Below, in pieces: positions 1 to 9,343 of a stretch of 64,000 nucleotides of DNA. Source of the stretch: Fusobacterium naviforme (GTDB lineage Bacteria > Bacillota > Clostridia > Lachnospirales > Lachnospiraceae). Every line of letters starts with the position of its first letter. The stretch's first letter is position 1. Below the pieces are notes generated by a model. It searched no databases and was not told the origin of the DNA. It saw only the letters and a program-made list of their open reading frames with translations. The DNA lies in the NCBI GenBank assembly GCA_003014445.1, contig PYGH01000009.1:19671-83670 (forward strand), given 5' to 3'. Made by a program: the position numbers and the translations under genes.

Positions 1-693
1 GACGATATTCGCGTCCAGATCTATGATTCCGTCCTCCCGTTCCTTCATCCGCTCCACTGTGACCGCGATGCCGTGCGGAACCTCGTCCCGCAGAAGACGC
101 AGCGCCTGTTCCCTGATGAGCTCCGCAGCGATATCCCGCATTGGCTCCTCCGTGACCGTGTCCTCATCATAGAACATCGGTCCCTCCGGCAGAAGCTGAT
201 ACAGAGTGTCCAGCAAAAGCTCCAGATTCTCGCTCCGGAGAGCGGAGACCGCCACAAGCTCTTTGGGCCTCGCAAAGCTCTGATACTTTTCTATGCTCTC
301 CGCCAGCGCCTTTCTGTCCTTCACTTTGTCCGTCTTATTGACAACCAGCACCAGTGGCCGGTGATTTTTCTTCAGTTTCTCCGCGATCTCTGTCTCTGCC
401 GCACCAATATACTCTGTGGCATCAACGATCCAGAGCAGCACATCCGCCTCCTCTATTGTCTTCTCTGCCACGTCCACCATGAAGCGCCCGAGCTTGTTCT
501 TCGCGCGGGTCATCCCCGGCGTATCCTCAAAGACTATCTGACCGCGTGCATCTGTGTACACCGTGCGTATCTGACTTCTGGTAGTCTGTGCCTTCTCGGA
601 GGTGATAGCGATCTTCTGACCAATCAGGTGATTCATCAGCGTCGACTTCCCCACATTCGGGCGCCCGATCAGGGCTACAAATCCTGACTTCAT
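1..693 (-). CDS. era: GTPase Era (C-terminus beyond window edge)
   Basis: Era is a GTPase that binds 16S rRNA and assists 30S ribosome assembly. Reading back from ATG 693, the protein begins MKSGFVALIGRPNVGKSTLM, with the G1 motif GRPNVGKS near residues 10-17. The switch region follows (QTTRSQIRTVY), then G3 DTPG and G4 NKTD. The reading frame stays open to base 1, so about 231 residues are present and most of the KH domain is cut off. Its ATG overlaps the stop codon of the upstream M16 protease gene (ATGA, 690-693), so the two are probably translationally coupled. Identification rests on the full set of Era motifs. Confidence 0.96.
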   Translation of the reverse strand, partial: MKSGFVALIGRPNVGKSTLMNHLIGQKIAITSEKAQTTRSQIRTVYTDARGQIVFEDTPGMTRAKNKLGRFMVDVAEKTIEEADVLLWIVDATEYIGAAETEIAEKLKKNHRPLVLVVNKTDKVKDRKALAESIEKYQSFARPKELVAVSALRSENLELLLDTLYQLLPEGPMFYDEDTVTEEPMRDIAAELIREQALRLLRDEVPHGIAVTVERMKEREDGIIDLDANIV

Positions 694-3659
694 CTCTCTT
701 CCTTCTGCGCCTGAAACAGCGGCTTTACTTCTGTGAATGCCTGCTCCTCCTTCCGAAGCTGGCTCTCGTTTCCAATCACACACTTTGCGCCGTCAGACAG
801 CACGGCGCGAAGGAGCGGCGCCAGCGCGCGGATATCCGCAGGCTCTGCATTCAGGATCTCGTCTCTCTCCCTCTGAAGATCCTCGTCTGTCACATGTGAA
901 TAATATGCAGACAGGCCGCGCAGTCCTGCCTGCTTGGGTGTGAGCGGACTGTCGAGCTCCGCGATGGTTCCGATGATACTCTTTGTCATCTCGCGCTCAT
1001 CCGCGGTGAACTGCTCTGCAAATTCTGCGATTCCGTCATAGATCCGGTCCGTCTCCAAAAGCTTCGGATCTCGATAAGAGGCAAAGCCCGCGCTCCCGCT
1101 GCGCCCAAAGCTCGCTGCACAGCCGTATGCGCCGCCGAGCACCCGAATATTGTTCCAGAGATAATCATAGCTCAGCAGCAGCTTCAGCACGCGCAGCGCT
1201 CCCGTGTACGCGAAGCCGTGCTCCTTAAAGTTTCCGCTGCGTGCCACATAGTTCACCTGGGACGCAGTGGAAAAGCCCTCGCGCCGCACATCGCGCTTCC
1301 ACAAAAAGCGCTGCGGACGCTTTGCACCTGCCGGAAAGCTCTCACGATACCCCTCCAGTGCCCTGCGCACTGCGGCATAGCCCTCTGCGTCACAGCTTAA
1401 ATGCACCGTGATATTGTCCGCCGTAAAGATGCGCGCTGCGAGCTCCTCAAGCGTCTCTGCAATCCGTGCCGTCTCGGCGTCATCCATCGCTGCAAGCTGC
1501 TCCAGATGCTTAAAATACGCAATGCCCCGCGTCGCGTCTCCAAAGGCCGCGTCTGCGGAGAGGCAGGCTCCCGCGCGAATCAGTGCCATCACATGTCCCG
1601 CCGAGGTCAGCTTGTCCTTAAGACCCGCCTTTACCTCATTTAAGTTGTCCCTAAGGCGCTTCCCGTCCGCAAAGCTTGTACCAAGAAGCATTTCCCGCAT
1701 GGTCTTCAACAGAAAATCCACCTTCTCTGCAAGTGCCTTTCCGCTCGCAAAAAAGAGAGAGCTGTTCTTCCCTGCACTTAGAAGATCCGGATAACTCTCC
1801 ATGCCAAAGCCGATGCCGCCGCTGTTTAAATTGATCAGCGTGGAGAGCTCACTGTAGCTGTGACTCTCCGTGTCCATATAGCCCAGCACGTCGCGCAGGA
1901 GTGCAAGAGAGGAGAGCTCACTGAGCGACAGACTTCCGCAGTCAAAATCAAGACGCAGGTAGACAATACCGGAGGTGAAGACCTCCGTCCAGACGACAGG
2001 GAGTCCCGCGATCTCCTCGGTCTTAAAGTTCAGCTTCTCAGCGCCGCGGTCAATATCTCCCCGCTTAAGCAGCGGAATCCTTAAGAGATCCTCCTGCTTC
2101 GAGGGCTCACTCTGATAGGCCTTCAGCTCCCGTGTCTCCCAGACAATGCGCTCCCTCTCCTCCCGGCTCATCTGTGCCGCGATCTCCCGGAGCTTCTCGT
2201 TTCTTTTCTCCTCCTGCTTTGCCGTGAGCCCGCTGACCGGCTTCAGTATGACCAGCGCCTCATTCGGGTTGTCCAGCAGATAGTCCCTGATGATCCCCTC
2301 AAAGAAATCCTCATCGACCTTCTTCCTAAGCTCAGAAAACAGCCCGTCAAAGCGAAGGTGCATGCAGGGATCCGCGTCATAGAGCCAGCTGTTGAAACTC
2401 TCAATTCCATATATCAGTCCCTTCGGATAGGAGCCGAAATCTGCCTCCCTTGCCCGAAATTCCGCAGAATTCAGCGCAGCCTTTACCATTTTGTGATCCA
2501 GCGCTCCCCCGGCAAGAGCCCGCAGGGTATCCCGCACCACAGCGAGAAACTGCTCCTTCTGATCCAGCGCAACATGCTTTGCGTTCACAGCAAAATAAGG
2601 CTCGCGTATTCCATAGCTGTAGCCGCCGTACACATCCTCACCGATGCCTGCCTGAATGAGCGCATCGTGCAGCGGCGCCCCCGGAACCTCAAGCAGCACA
2701 TATTCCAGCGCCTGAAACGCGTTGCAGAGCAGCGGATCCAGCTCACCGCCGACGCGCATATTGAGGGAGAAATAAGCCGCATGATCCTCTGACTCGCTCT
2801 CCGCGATGGAATATTCAAACAGCTTTTCCACCGGTGCCCTGAGCGGCGCGGGGAGCTTCAGCTCCGAATCCAGCGGACGCCTCTCATACTTCGAGAGGTA
2901 CTCCCGGTCCATGTAGTCCAGCCGCTCCGCCATATCCGTGTTTCCGTAGAGGTAAATAAAAGAATTCGTCGGATGATAGTAGCGGCTGTGGAAATCCAGA
3001 TAAGACTCATAGCTCAGCTCCGGGATGCAGTCCGGGTCTCCTCCGGACTCCTCCGCATAGGGATGTCCCGGAAAGAGCGCCTCATTCACCGCGCGCTCCA
3101 TCACGCCGTCCACAGAGGAATACACCCCCTTCATCTCATTGTAGACAACGCCGTTGTAGCTCAGCGGGCCGTCCGCGCTCTCCGCCTCGTAATGCCAGCC
3201 CTCCTGCAGGAATATCTTCTTCTCCTGATAGAGTCTCGGATGAAACACCGCATCCAGATACACGTCCATGAGATTATGAAAATCCGTGTCATTGCAGCTT
3301 GCGACAGGATAGAGCGTCTTATCCGGATAGGTCATCGCGTTCAGAAAGGTGTTGAGCGAGCCCTTCACGAGCTCCACAAAGGGATCCTTCGCAGGATACT
3401 TCTCCGAGCCGCAGAGCACGGTGTGCTCCACAATGTGGGCAACGCCCGTGGAGTCGCGGGAAGGCGTGCGAAAGCCGATCGTGAAGACCTTGTTGTTGTC
3501 GTCGGAGAGCAGCAGGAACACCCGCGCTCCCGTTCTTCTGTGTTCCATACTGACCGCGACTGCACCGATCTCCGGGATATCCGTCTCCTTTAAATATGTG
3601 TACGCGGGTAATGTCTTCAGTGCCGCTGTTCTTTCGCTGCGATTCCGAATTTCTGCCAT
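690..3659 (-). CDS. M16C insulinase-family metalloprotease (presequence-protease type)
   Basis: A 989-residue zinc peptidase of the M16C group (presequence protease/falcilysin/CYM1 type), usually about 970-1000 residues, which degrades oligopeptides. The inverted zinc motif HIVEH lies at residues 75-79, and the context GVAHIVEHTVLCGSEKYP is typical of the group. The start at 3659 is preceded by AAAGGAAG at good spacing; an upstream in-frame ATG at 3710 has no such site. No signal peptide is apparent, so it is probably cytoplasmic. Its stop overlaps the era start. The physiological substrate cannot be told from sequence. Confidence 0.93.
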   Translation of the reverse strand: MAEIRNRSERTAALKTLPAYTYLKETDIPEIGAVAVSMEHRRTGARVFLLLSDDNNKVFTIGFRTPSRDSTGVAHIVEHTVLCGSEKYPAKDPFVELVKGSLNTFLNAMTYPDKTLYPVASCNDTDFHNLMDVYLDAVFHPRLYQEKKIFLQEGWHYEAESADGPLSYNGVVYNEMKGVYSSVDGVMERAVNEALFPGHPYAEESGGDPDCIPELSYESYLDFHSRYYHPTNSFIYLYGNTDMAERLDYMDREYLSKYERRPLDSELKLPAPLRAPVEKLFEYSIAESESEDHAAYFSLNMRVGGELDPLLCNAFQALEYVLLEVPGAPLHDALIQAGIGEDVYGGYSYGIREPYFAVNAKHVALDQKEQFLAVVRDTLRALAGGALDHKMVKAALNSAEFRAREADFGSYPKGLIYGIESFNSWLYDADPCMHLRFDGLFSELRKKVDEDFFEGIIRDYLLDNPNEALVILKPVSGLTAKQEEKRNEKLREIAAQMSREERERIVWETRELKAYQSEPSKQEDLLRIPLLKRGDIDRGAEKLNFKTEEIAGLPVVWTEVFTSGIVYLRLDFDCGSLSLSELSSLALLRDVLGYMDTESHSYSELSTLINLNSGGIGFGMESYPDLLSAGKNSSLFFASGKALAEKVDFLLKTMREMLLGTSFADGKRLRDNLNEVKAGLKDKLTSAGHVMALIRAGACLSADAAFGDATRGIAYFKHLEQLAAMDDAETARIAETLEELAARIFTADNITVHLSCDAEGYAAVRRALEGYRESFPAGAKRPQRFLWKRDVRREGFSTASQVNYVARSGNFKEHGFAYTGALRVLKLLLSYDYLWNNIRVLGGAYGCAASFGRSGSAGFASYRDPKLLETDRIYDGIAEFAEQFTADEREMTKSIIGTIAELDSPLTPKQAGLRGLSAYYSHVTDEDLQRERDEILNAEPADIRALAPLLRAVLSDGAKCVIGNESQLRKEEQAFTEVKPLFQAQKEER

Positions 3660-3832
3660 AAGTCTTCCTTTCTGTGTGATCGCGTCTTTATGCCGACGGT
3701 ATAATCCCATCGGCCGGTATCATGGAAAGCAGCGTGCGATCCGCAGTTTCCCGGATCCTGCTTCCCTTCTGTCTGCCGGAGCTCTCCCGGCAACGATAAA
3801 GCTCAGAGTGTTTCAAAGCCCCGCCGCTTTAC

Positions 3833-4666
3833 TCACAGCCTACCCAGGAACTTGTCCTTTAAGAGCGCCGCGCACTCCCGCAGCATAAAATGCGGGAAGA
3901 GTACCAGATCTGTGGCCACGGGTATCCCATAAATTTGCTGCTGTGACTGTTTTTTGGCAATATGCATTGCGCGATACAGATGATAGTCGGAGCTCAGCAC
4001 GGCGATGCGCACCGGTCTCGACTCTGCGCTCAGGATCTCCATTCCCTGCACCGGGCTCACAAAAGCCGCCCGGGACTCGCTCTCCTCCGCCTCCCCGCGG
4101 ACGCGGCGGATCAACGCACGGCTGTAGCTGATATTTTCAAAGGTATTCTTTGACTGTATCTCCAGAAGCAGGCGCTCTGCCTTAAGACCGTTTTCGCAGA
4201 GATAATCTGCCATCACCTCTGCCTCCGAGCGGAGCGAGGAAACGTCTTGCCCGCCCGAGAGCACAAAACTGGTCTGCGGATTCTGTTCCGCATAGGCGAG
4301 CGTGCGGTCCAACCGCCGCTTCAGTGAGCGTGAGATCGTGCCGTCCGGTCTCACCTGCGCGCCGAGGACGATCACATACTCCGGATTCACAGGCTCCCCG
4401 GGATGCATCCCGGAGGCGATGCATACGCCTGCCGCGATCAATACCGCCGCGAGAGAGAAGGTCGCCGTATGTACCGCCGTGACAAGCCAGAGCGGAATCT
4501 GTCTCCACTCATGCCTGTAACCCCAGGCCACCGCCGCATTGCAGAGCGAGAGAAACGCAAAGCAGAGCCAGATCTGACTCTGCGCCAGAAACTGACCCGC
4601 ATAGATCGTCGCAACGATCCAGTAACCGAGGCACAGAAGAAAGCCCGCGGTGAAAAATACACTCAT
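3833..4666 (-). CDS. YdcF/SanA-like (DUF218) membrane protein
   Basis: A 277-residue protein with several hydrophobic segments in the first ~90 residues, followed by a DUF218 domain. The domain shows YVIVLGAQVRPDG, then SRSLKRRLDRTLAYAE and the family motif FVLSGGQ...SEAEVMADYL. DUF218 members include SanA, ElyC and YdcF, linked in some bacteria to envelope or peptidoglycan precursor homeostasis; the exact role here is unknown. The start at 4666 is chosen because TAAGGAGCGG lies just upstream, overlapping the stop of trhP. The gene is therefore probably in one transcript with trhP and trmR. Confidence 0.85.
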   Translation of the reverse strand: MSVFFTAGFLLCLGYWIVATIYAGQFLAQSQIWLCFAFLSLCNAAVAWGYRHEWRQIPLWLVTAVHTATFSLAAVLIAAGVCIASGMHPGEPVNPEYVIVLGAQVRPDGTISRSLKRRLDRTLAYAEQNPQTSFVLSGGQDVSSLRSEAEVMADYLCENGLKAERLLLEIQSKNTFENISYSRALIRRVRGEAEESESRAAFVSPVQGMEILSAESRPVRIAVLSSDYHLYRAMHIAKKQSQQQIYGIPVATDLVLFPHFMLRECAALLKDKFLGRL

Positions 4667-4677
4667 GTATCCGCTCC

Positions 4678-5919
4678 TTACTTCAGCTCTGCAGTCTCCA
4701 CACGCAGCAGCTCTCCGGGCTCCGCTGCCGGACACAGCTCCACATGCAGCGACTCCAGCGGATGCGGCGCGCTCTCCTCCCGCATGCCCTCGTCGTTCTC
4801 GATCGAGAGCACCTCTGAGATCACATCGCTCCCGTCCTTCTTCATGATTTCTATCCTGTCGCCGACCGAAAACTTATTTTTCTGCCGGAAGCAGGCGCGC
4901 CCCTGTTTGTCCAGGCGCTCCACGGTTCCCAGATAAGTGTAGCTCCGCGTGTAGGTATTGTTCTCGTAGATCTGCGCGTCCTCCGAGGGTCTGCCAAAAA
5001 AGAAGCCGGTCGTGAACTCCCGGTAGGTGCATTTTCCGATCTCTCGCCTGTACTCCTCAAGATGCGACGCATAGAGTGCGGGATCCTTCAAATAATCATC
5101 AATCGCCCGTCGGTAGGCGCGCGCATTGACCGCGACGTAGAGCTCCGTCTTCATGCGCCCCTCAATCTTGAAGCTGTCTATCCCGGCCTCTATGAGCTCC
5201 GGAATATGCTCTATCATGCAGAGATCCCTGGAATTGAAGATGAAGGTCCCCCGCTCATTTTCATACACCGGCATATACTGCCCCGGGCGCTTCTCCTCCA
5301 CCACCGCGTACTGCCAGCGACAGGGGTGGGTACAGGCTCCGCGGTTCGCATCCCGTCCGGAGAGAAAGCTGCTTAAGAGGCAGCGCCCCGAGTAGGAGAT
5401 GCACATCGCACCGTGCACGAAGGTCTCAATCTCCATCTCTTCCGGAATGTGTCTCCGAATATCCGCAATCTCCCTGAGAGAGAGCTCCCGCGCCGTCACG
5501 ACGCGCTTTGCACCGAGCTCCCGCCAGAAGAGAAAGCTTCCGTAATTCGTATTGTTCGCCTGTGTGCTCACATGGAGCTCCGTGTCCGGACATATGCGCT
5601 TTGCCAGCATGAAGAGCGCCGGATCGGAGACGATGAGCGCATCCGGCTGCATCTCCTTAAGCTCCTCAAAATAGTGCTCCGCCGCTGTGAGATCGTCATT
5701 GTGCGCAAGTATATTTGCGGTCACATAGACCTTCTTTCCCCGCTCATGTGCGTAGCGTATGCCCTCCGCCATCTCCTCCGGCGAAAAGTTCTTCGCCATG
5801 GCACGGAGACCGAAGGCCTCCCCGCCGATATAAACCGCGTCCGCTCCGTAGTCCAGCGCAGTCCTCAGCACTTTAAGACTGCCCGCCGGGAGCAGAAGCT
5901 CCGGTCTTTTTTCTCGCAT
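4678..5919 (-). CDS. trhP: U32 family protein TrhP, tRNA U34 hydroxylation
   Basis: A 413-residue U32 'peptidase' family protein. Known relatives (E. coli YegQ/TrhP, B. subtilis YrrN/YrrO) are needed for prephenate-dependent hydroxylation of tRNA uridine 34 to ho5U rather than for proteolysis. It opens with RPELLLPAGSLKVLRTALDY and carries the U32 signature with conserved cysteines (GRCLLSSFLSGRDANRG, then CTHPC). The start at 5919 has AAAGGAAG upstream; a GTG at 5937 is the alternative. It lies just downstream of trmR, whose product methylates ho5U to mo5U, so the two would act in series. Only one U32 gene is present, where B. subtilis has two. Confidence 0.88.
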   Translation of the reverse strand: MREKRPELLLPAGSLKVLRTALDYGADAVYIGGEAFGLRAMAKNFSPEEMAEGIRYAHERGKKVYVTANILAHNDDLTAAEHYFEELKEMQPDALIVSDPALFMLAKRICPDTELHVSTQANNTNYGSFLFWRELGAKRVVTARELSLREIADIRRHIPEEMEIETFVHGAMCISYSGRCLLSSFLSGRDANRGACTHPCRWQYAVVEEKRPGQYMPVYENERGTFIFNSRDLCMIEHIPELIEAGIDSFKIEGRMKTELYVAVNARAYRRAIDDYLKDPALYASHLEEYRREIGKCTYREFTTGFFFGRPSEDAQIYENNTYTRSYTYLGTVERLDKQGRACFRQKNKFSVGDRIEIMKKDGSDVISEVLSIENDEGMREESAPHPLESLHVELCPAAEPGELLRVETAELK

Positions 5920-5933
5920 AAGCTTCCTTTCTC

Positions 5934-6590
5934 TCACTCTGCCCCGGCGCGCTTCAGCGTCAGTGCAATTCCGTCCCCGCCCGGCAATATGCTCGTCTCC
6001 AGTCCCTCCGTGTGCGTCAGAACGTAGAGATATTCCCTCATGCGGGCGTGTATGGTTCTGTCGCGGCGCGGCAGGGCAAAACGGGAATACGCGATGCTCC
6101 CCTCCTGCAATACATTATCCGAGAGGATAATGCCGCCGGGTCTCAGACATTTTAAAAGATGCGGCAGCCAGTTCAAATACTGCCCTTTTGCCGCATCCAT
6201 AAACACAAAGGAATATCGTTCCGCCGGAAGTCCGGGAAGGATTTCGCCGGCGTCGCCGGGAAGAAGCGTAATCCTCTCCCGATAGACACTGCGGCTTATG
6301 TTCCGCTGCGCGGCCTCGATGCGCGGCGCCCAGCTCTCTATCGTCGTGATGTGCGCATTCTCCGGGAGCACTGAGGCCATAACAAGGGCAGAATATCCCA
6401 CCGCCGTTCCGACCTCCAAAAGCTCCTGCGGCTTCAGAATGAGAAGCAGCATCTTTAAAAAGCGCTCCGTATTCCGCCGGAGCACAGGAACCTCCGCTGT
6501 CTCCGCCTCCCGGCGCAGTGCCTCCAGCCATGCAGCATTTCCCGGCTCAAGCGAATCAAGATAGGCCGTAATTTCAGGCGCAACAATCAT
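5934..6590 (-). CDS. trmR: tRNA 5-hydroxyuridine methyltransferase TrmR (O-methyltransferase family 3)
   Basis: A 218-residue SAM-dependent methyltransferase of the catechol/caffeoyl-CoA O-methyltransferase family. The SAM loop reads LLEVGTAVGYSALVMAS, and the metal-binding region contains FVFMDAAKGQY and LSDNVL. Position next to trhP and behind an mltG-type gene matches the B. subtilis yrrL-yrrM-yrrN-yrrO order, where YrrM is TrmR, which makes 5-methoxyuridine at tRNA position 34. The specific function is inferred from this context; the general methyltransferase call is firm. Its ATG overlaps the stop of the upstream gene (ATGA, 6587-6590). Confidence 0.87.
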   Translation of the reverse strand: MIVAPEITAYLDSLEPGNAAWLEALRREAETAEVPVLRRNTERFLKMLLLILKPQELLEVGTAVGYSALVMASVLPENAHITTIESWAPRIEAAQRNISRSVYRERITLLPGDAGEILPGLPAERYSFVFMDAAKGQYLNWLPHLLKCLRPGGIILSDNVLQEGSIAYSRFALPRRDRTIHARMREYLYVLTHTEGLETSILPGGDGIALTLKRAGAE

Positions 6591-6988
6591 TTCTTATCTG
6601 TCTCCTCCGCTGTCTCCGGGCCTGCATCGAGCTGACGGAGCAACTCCTCCGCTGTCTCCGAGCTGTTCAGCTGGTAATGCCCCGGCTGTACCTCAAGATC
6701 AAAGAACAGTGCCTGCAGGCGCAGCGCCCAGACATTGTCCGCAACACCGCGCTTCAAAAGCAGCTCTGAGGCCTCCCAGAGATCCATGCCCTCAGGAATC
6801 GTCACATAGATGTTCTTTCCGGGAGGAGCATCCTTCCCCTGCTCATAAAATGCGCTGTAGCCGAAGCGATACGCTACCGCCATGCCGCGCGCCAGAACCA
6901 GAAGCAGTCCGGCCGCAACCAGGACCCGCACTGCAAGCCCGATGAGACCGGATGAGAAGCTGTTCAGTTTTTCGGCATTTCGATTCAT
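6587..6988 (-). CDS. Short MltG/YceG-like membrane protein lacking the catalytic domain
   Basis: A 133-residue protein with a single membrane helix near residues 15-37 and a short extracytoplasmic domain. The segment YVTIPEGMDLWEASELLLKR resembles the LysM-like N-terminal module of the endolytic transglycosylase MltG, and a conserved-looking PGHYQL follows. MltG is usually about 330-380 residues, and the lytic domain with its catalytic glutamate is absent here. The gene sits where mltG (yrrL) sits in other Firmicutes, directly before trmR and overlapping its start. It may be a binding or regulatory remnant rather than an enzyme. No frameshifted continuation was seen. Confidence 0.7.
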   Translation of the reverse strand: MNRNAEKLNSFSSGLIGLAVRVLVAAGLLLVLARGMAVAYRFGYSAFYEQGKDAPPGKNIYVTIPEGMDLWEASELLLKRGVADNVWALRLQALFFDLEVQPGHYQLNSSETAEELLRQLDAGPETAEETDKK

Positions 6989-7070
6989 AAGCTCTGCTCC
7001 GTTTCAAAGCTGTGCGGCCTTGATAGTACGCTCCGTGAGAGCTTCTTCCCCTCCAAAGGCTGCCTGCTTC

Positions 7071-9227
7071 TCAATGAACCCCGAGAATGATGGGCAGTAT
7101 CACCGGATTCCGCTTCATCTTCTTCCAGAAGAAATCGCTCAGCTCGTCCCGCACCGCGTTCTTCAGCTTGCTCCAGTCGTGAACACCGGCGCTGAGACTG
7201 TCGCGCACTGCGGCAGCAGCGATATCTCGCGCGCCTGCCATCAGCTCCTCCGAATCCTTCACATAGACAAAGCCTCTGGAGACAATCTCCGGCCCGGAGA
7301 CCAGCTGGTTCGAACCGCGCTCCAGCGCCATTGTCACGATCATGATACCATTCTGCGCGAGGTTTTGTCTATCTCTCAGGACGACATTGCCCACGTCTCC
7401 GACACCGAGCCCGTCCACCATGATGCCGCCTGCCTGCACATGCCCTGCGATGCGACAGCTGTTCTCACTGATCTCAACGACATCACCCGTGGACATAAAG
7501 AGTATATTCTCTTTCGGCACGCCGACCGCCGCCGCGATCTCCACCTGTGCCTTTCTGTGACGGTACTCACCGTGCACCGGCAGCGCAAACTTCGGCCTGA
7601 GCAGGGAGTACATGAGCTTGATCTCCTCTGCGCAGGCGTGTCCGGATACATGCGTGTCCTGAAATATGACCTCCGCCCCCTTGATGGAGAGCTCGTTGAT
7701 CACCTTGTCCACGGCCTTCTCATTGCCGGGGATGGGGTGAGAGCTCATCACAACCACATCCGAAGGTGAGATCGAGACCTTTCTGTGCATGCCGCTGGCC
7801 ATTCTGGAGAGCGCAGCCATGCTCTCTCCCTGACTGCCCGTCGTGATGAGAACGGTCTTCTCCTGCGGATAGTTCTTCAGCTGCTCAATGTCGATCAACG
7901 TCCCCTCCGGGATCTGAATATAGCCGAGCTCATTGGCGATGCCGATGACATTTACCATGGAGCGGCCTTCAACCACCACCTTGCGGCCGTACCTGTAGGC
8001 GGAATTGATCACCTGCTGCACGCGGTCCACGTTTGAGGCAAAGGTCGCGACGATAATACGATTCTCCTTGTGCTCGGAAAATATCAGGTCGAAGGTTCTG
8101 CCGACCGTGCGCTCCGACATCGTAAAGCCCGGGCGTATTGCATTGGTGCTGTCGCAGAGCAGCGCCAGCACTCCCTGCTTTCCGAGCTCTGCCATGCGCT
8201 GCAGATCCGCAGCCTCACCGAACACGGGTGTGTAGTCGATCTTGAAATCGCCGGTGTGGAAAATGACACCTGCCGGGCTGAAGATGGCGAGCGCCGAGCT
8301 GTCGGAAATAGAGTGATTCGTCTTGATAAACTCCACATTAAAATCACCGAAGGGCACCGTATCGCCGTGCTTTACCACGAAGAGCTTCGCGGAATCGAGC
8401 AGTCTGTGCTCCTCCAGCTTATGCCGGATCAGTGCGATGGTGAGTCGCGTGGAGTACACCGGAACATTCAGCTCCTTCAGAATATAGGGCAGCGCGCCGA
8501 TATGATCCTCGTGTCCATGGGTGATGACAAAGCCCTTTACCTTCGAGATATTCTCCTTCAGGTAGCTCACATCCGGAATCACACAGTCAATACCCAGCAT
8601 ATCCTCACTCGGAAAGGCAATGCCGCAGTCCACAACGATGATGGTATCATTGCACTCAAAGGCCGTAATATTCATGCCGATCTGCTCGAGGCCGCCGAGC
8701 GGGATGATCTTCACCCTGCCCTCCGCGCTGGAGCGGATGACGCGTGCCTTCGGGAGCTTCGCGTGCTCCAGCATGGCTGCCAGAGGACCGAGCGTTTTTT
8801 TTGCGGAGCGGCGTGCACCGCTGCGGCTCCCCGTACTGCGGCTGCTCTCCTTCGCCTTTGTACTCTCCTTTGTCTTTGTGCTCTCCTTCACCTCTGCGGA
8901 GCGCGGTCTTCTGCGGGAGGTCTTTGACACACTCTCCTTCTTCTGCTCCCCTTTTACGGGGCTCTCTTTTTTCACGCTTTCCTTCCGCGGCATACTGTTC
9001 TTTCTGCCCGCGCTCCTTCCCGCGCTGTTTTTCCCGGCACTCTCCTTCTTCACAGTTTCCTGTGCGCCTGTTTCCTTCCTTGCGCTGCTCCTTCGCGCAG
9101 TCGTCTTTCCTGCATTCTCCTTCTGTGCGCCATCTTTCCTGCCGCCCTGTGCCTCCTGGCTCAGGTTGCGGCTCAGCTCCTTCAGCTTTCTGATCGCGTT
9201 CAGCGGATTTCTTTCATTCTCACTCAA
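7071..9227 (-). CDS. rnj: Ribonuclease J with long Lys/Ser/Glu-rich N-terminal extension
   Basis: A 718-residue metallo-beta-lactamase/beta-CASP ribonuclease. The core from about residue 171 (RVKIIPLGGLEQIG) matches RNase J, with the metal motif HGHEDH at 237-242, the GDFKIDYTP region and C-terminal beta-CASP motifs such as SSHPIPGNE and PVHGEYRH. RNase J provides 5'-to-3' exo- and endonuclease activity in mRNA decay. It is usually about 555 residues; the extra ~165 here are a low-complexity, highly basic leader built on KES/KEST/AGKNSAG-like repeats, probably disordered and RNA-binding. The start is a TTG at 9227 with GAGGAG seven bases upstream. Confidence 0.93.
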   Translation of the reverse strand: MSENERNPLNAIRKLKELSRNLSQEAQGGRKDGAQKENAGKTTARRSSARKETGAQETVKKESAGKNSAGRSAGRKNSMPRKESVKKESPVKGEQKKESVSKTSRRRPRSAEVKESTKTKESTKAKESSRSTGSRSGARRSAKKTLGPLAAMLEHAKLPKARVIRSSAEGRVKIIPLGGLEQIGMNITAFECNDTIIVVDCGIAFPSEDMLGIDCVIPDVSYLKENISKVKGFVITHGHEDHIGALPYILKELNVPVYSTRLTIALIRHKLEEHRLLDSAKLFVVKHGDTVPFGDFNVEFIKTNHSISDSSALAIFSPAGVIFHTGDFKIDYTPVFGEAADLQRMAELGKQGVLALLCDSTNAIRPGFTMSERTVGRTFDLIFSEHKENRIIVATFASNVDRVQQVINSAYRYGRKVVVEGRSMVNVIGIANELGYIQIPEGTLIDIEQLKNYPQEKTVLITTGSQGESMAALSRMASGMHRKVSISPSDVVVMSSHPIPGNEKAVDKVINELSIKGAEVIFQDTHVSGHACAEEIKLMYSLLRPKFALPVHGEYRHRKAQVEIAAAVGVPKENILFMSTGDVVEISENSCRIAGHVQAGGIMVDGLGVGDVGNVVLRDRQNLAQNGIMIVTMALERGSNQLVSGPEIVSRGFVYVKDSEELMAGARDIAAAAVRDSLSAGVHDWSKLKNAVRDELSDFFWKKMKRNPVILPIILGVH

Positions 9228-9343
9228 ATTAAAACTCCTCTCATACGAACCTTAAGCCTGTATGCGGCATGGTTCTGTTGTTTTATCAGCTTCTGTCTTC
9301 CAACCCGCTCTATGCTGTCGGAACAGACAGATATCCTCTCTGC

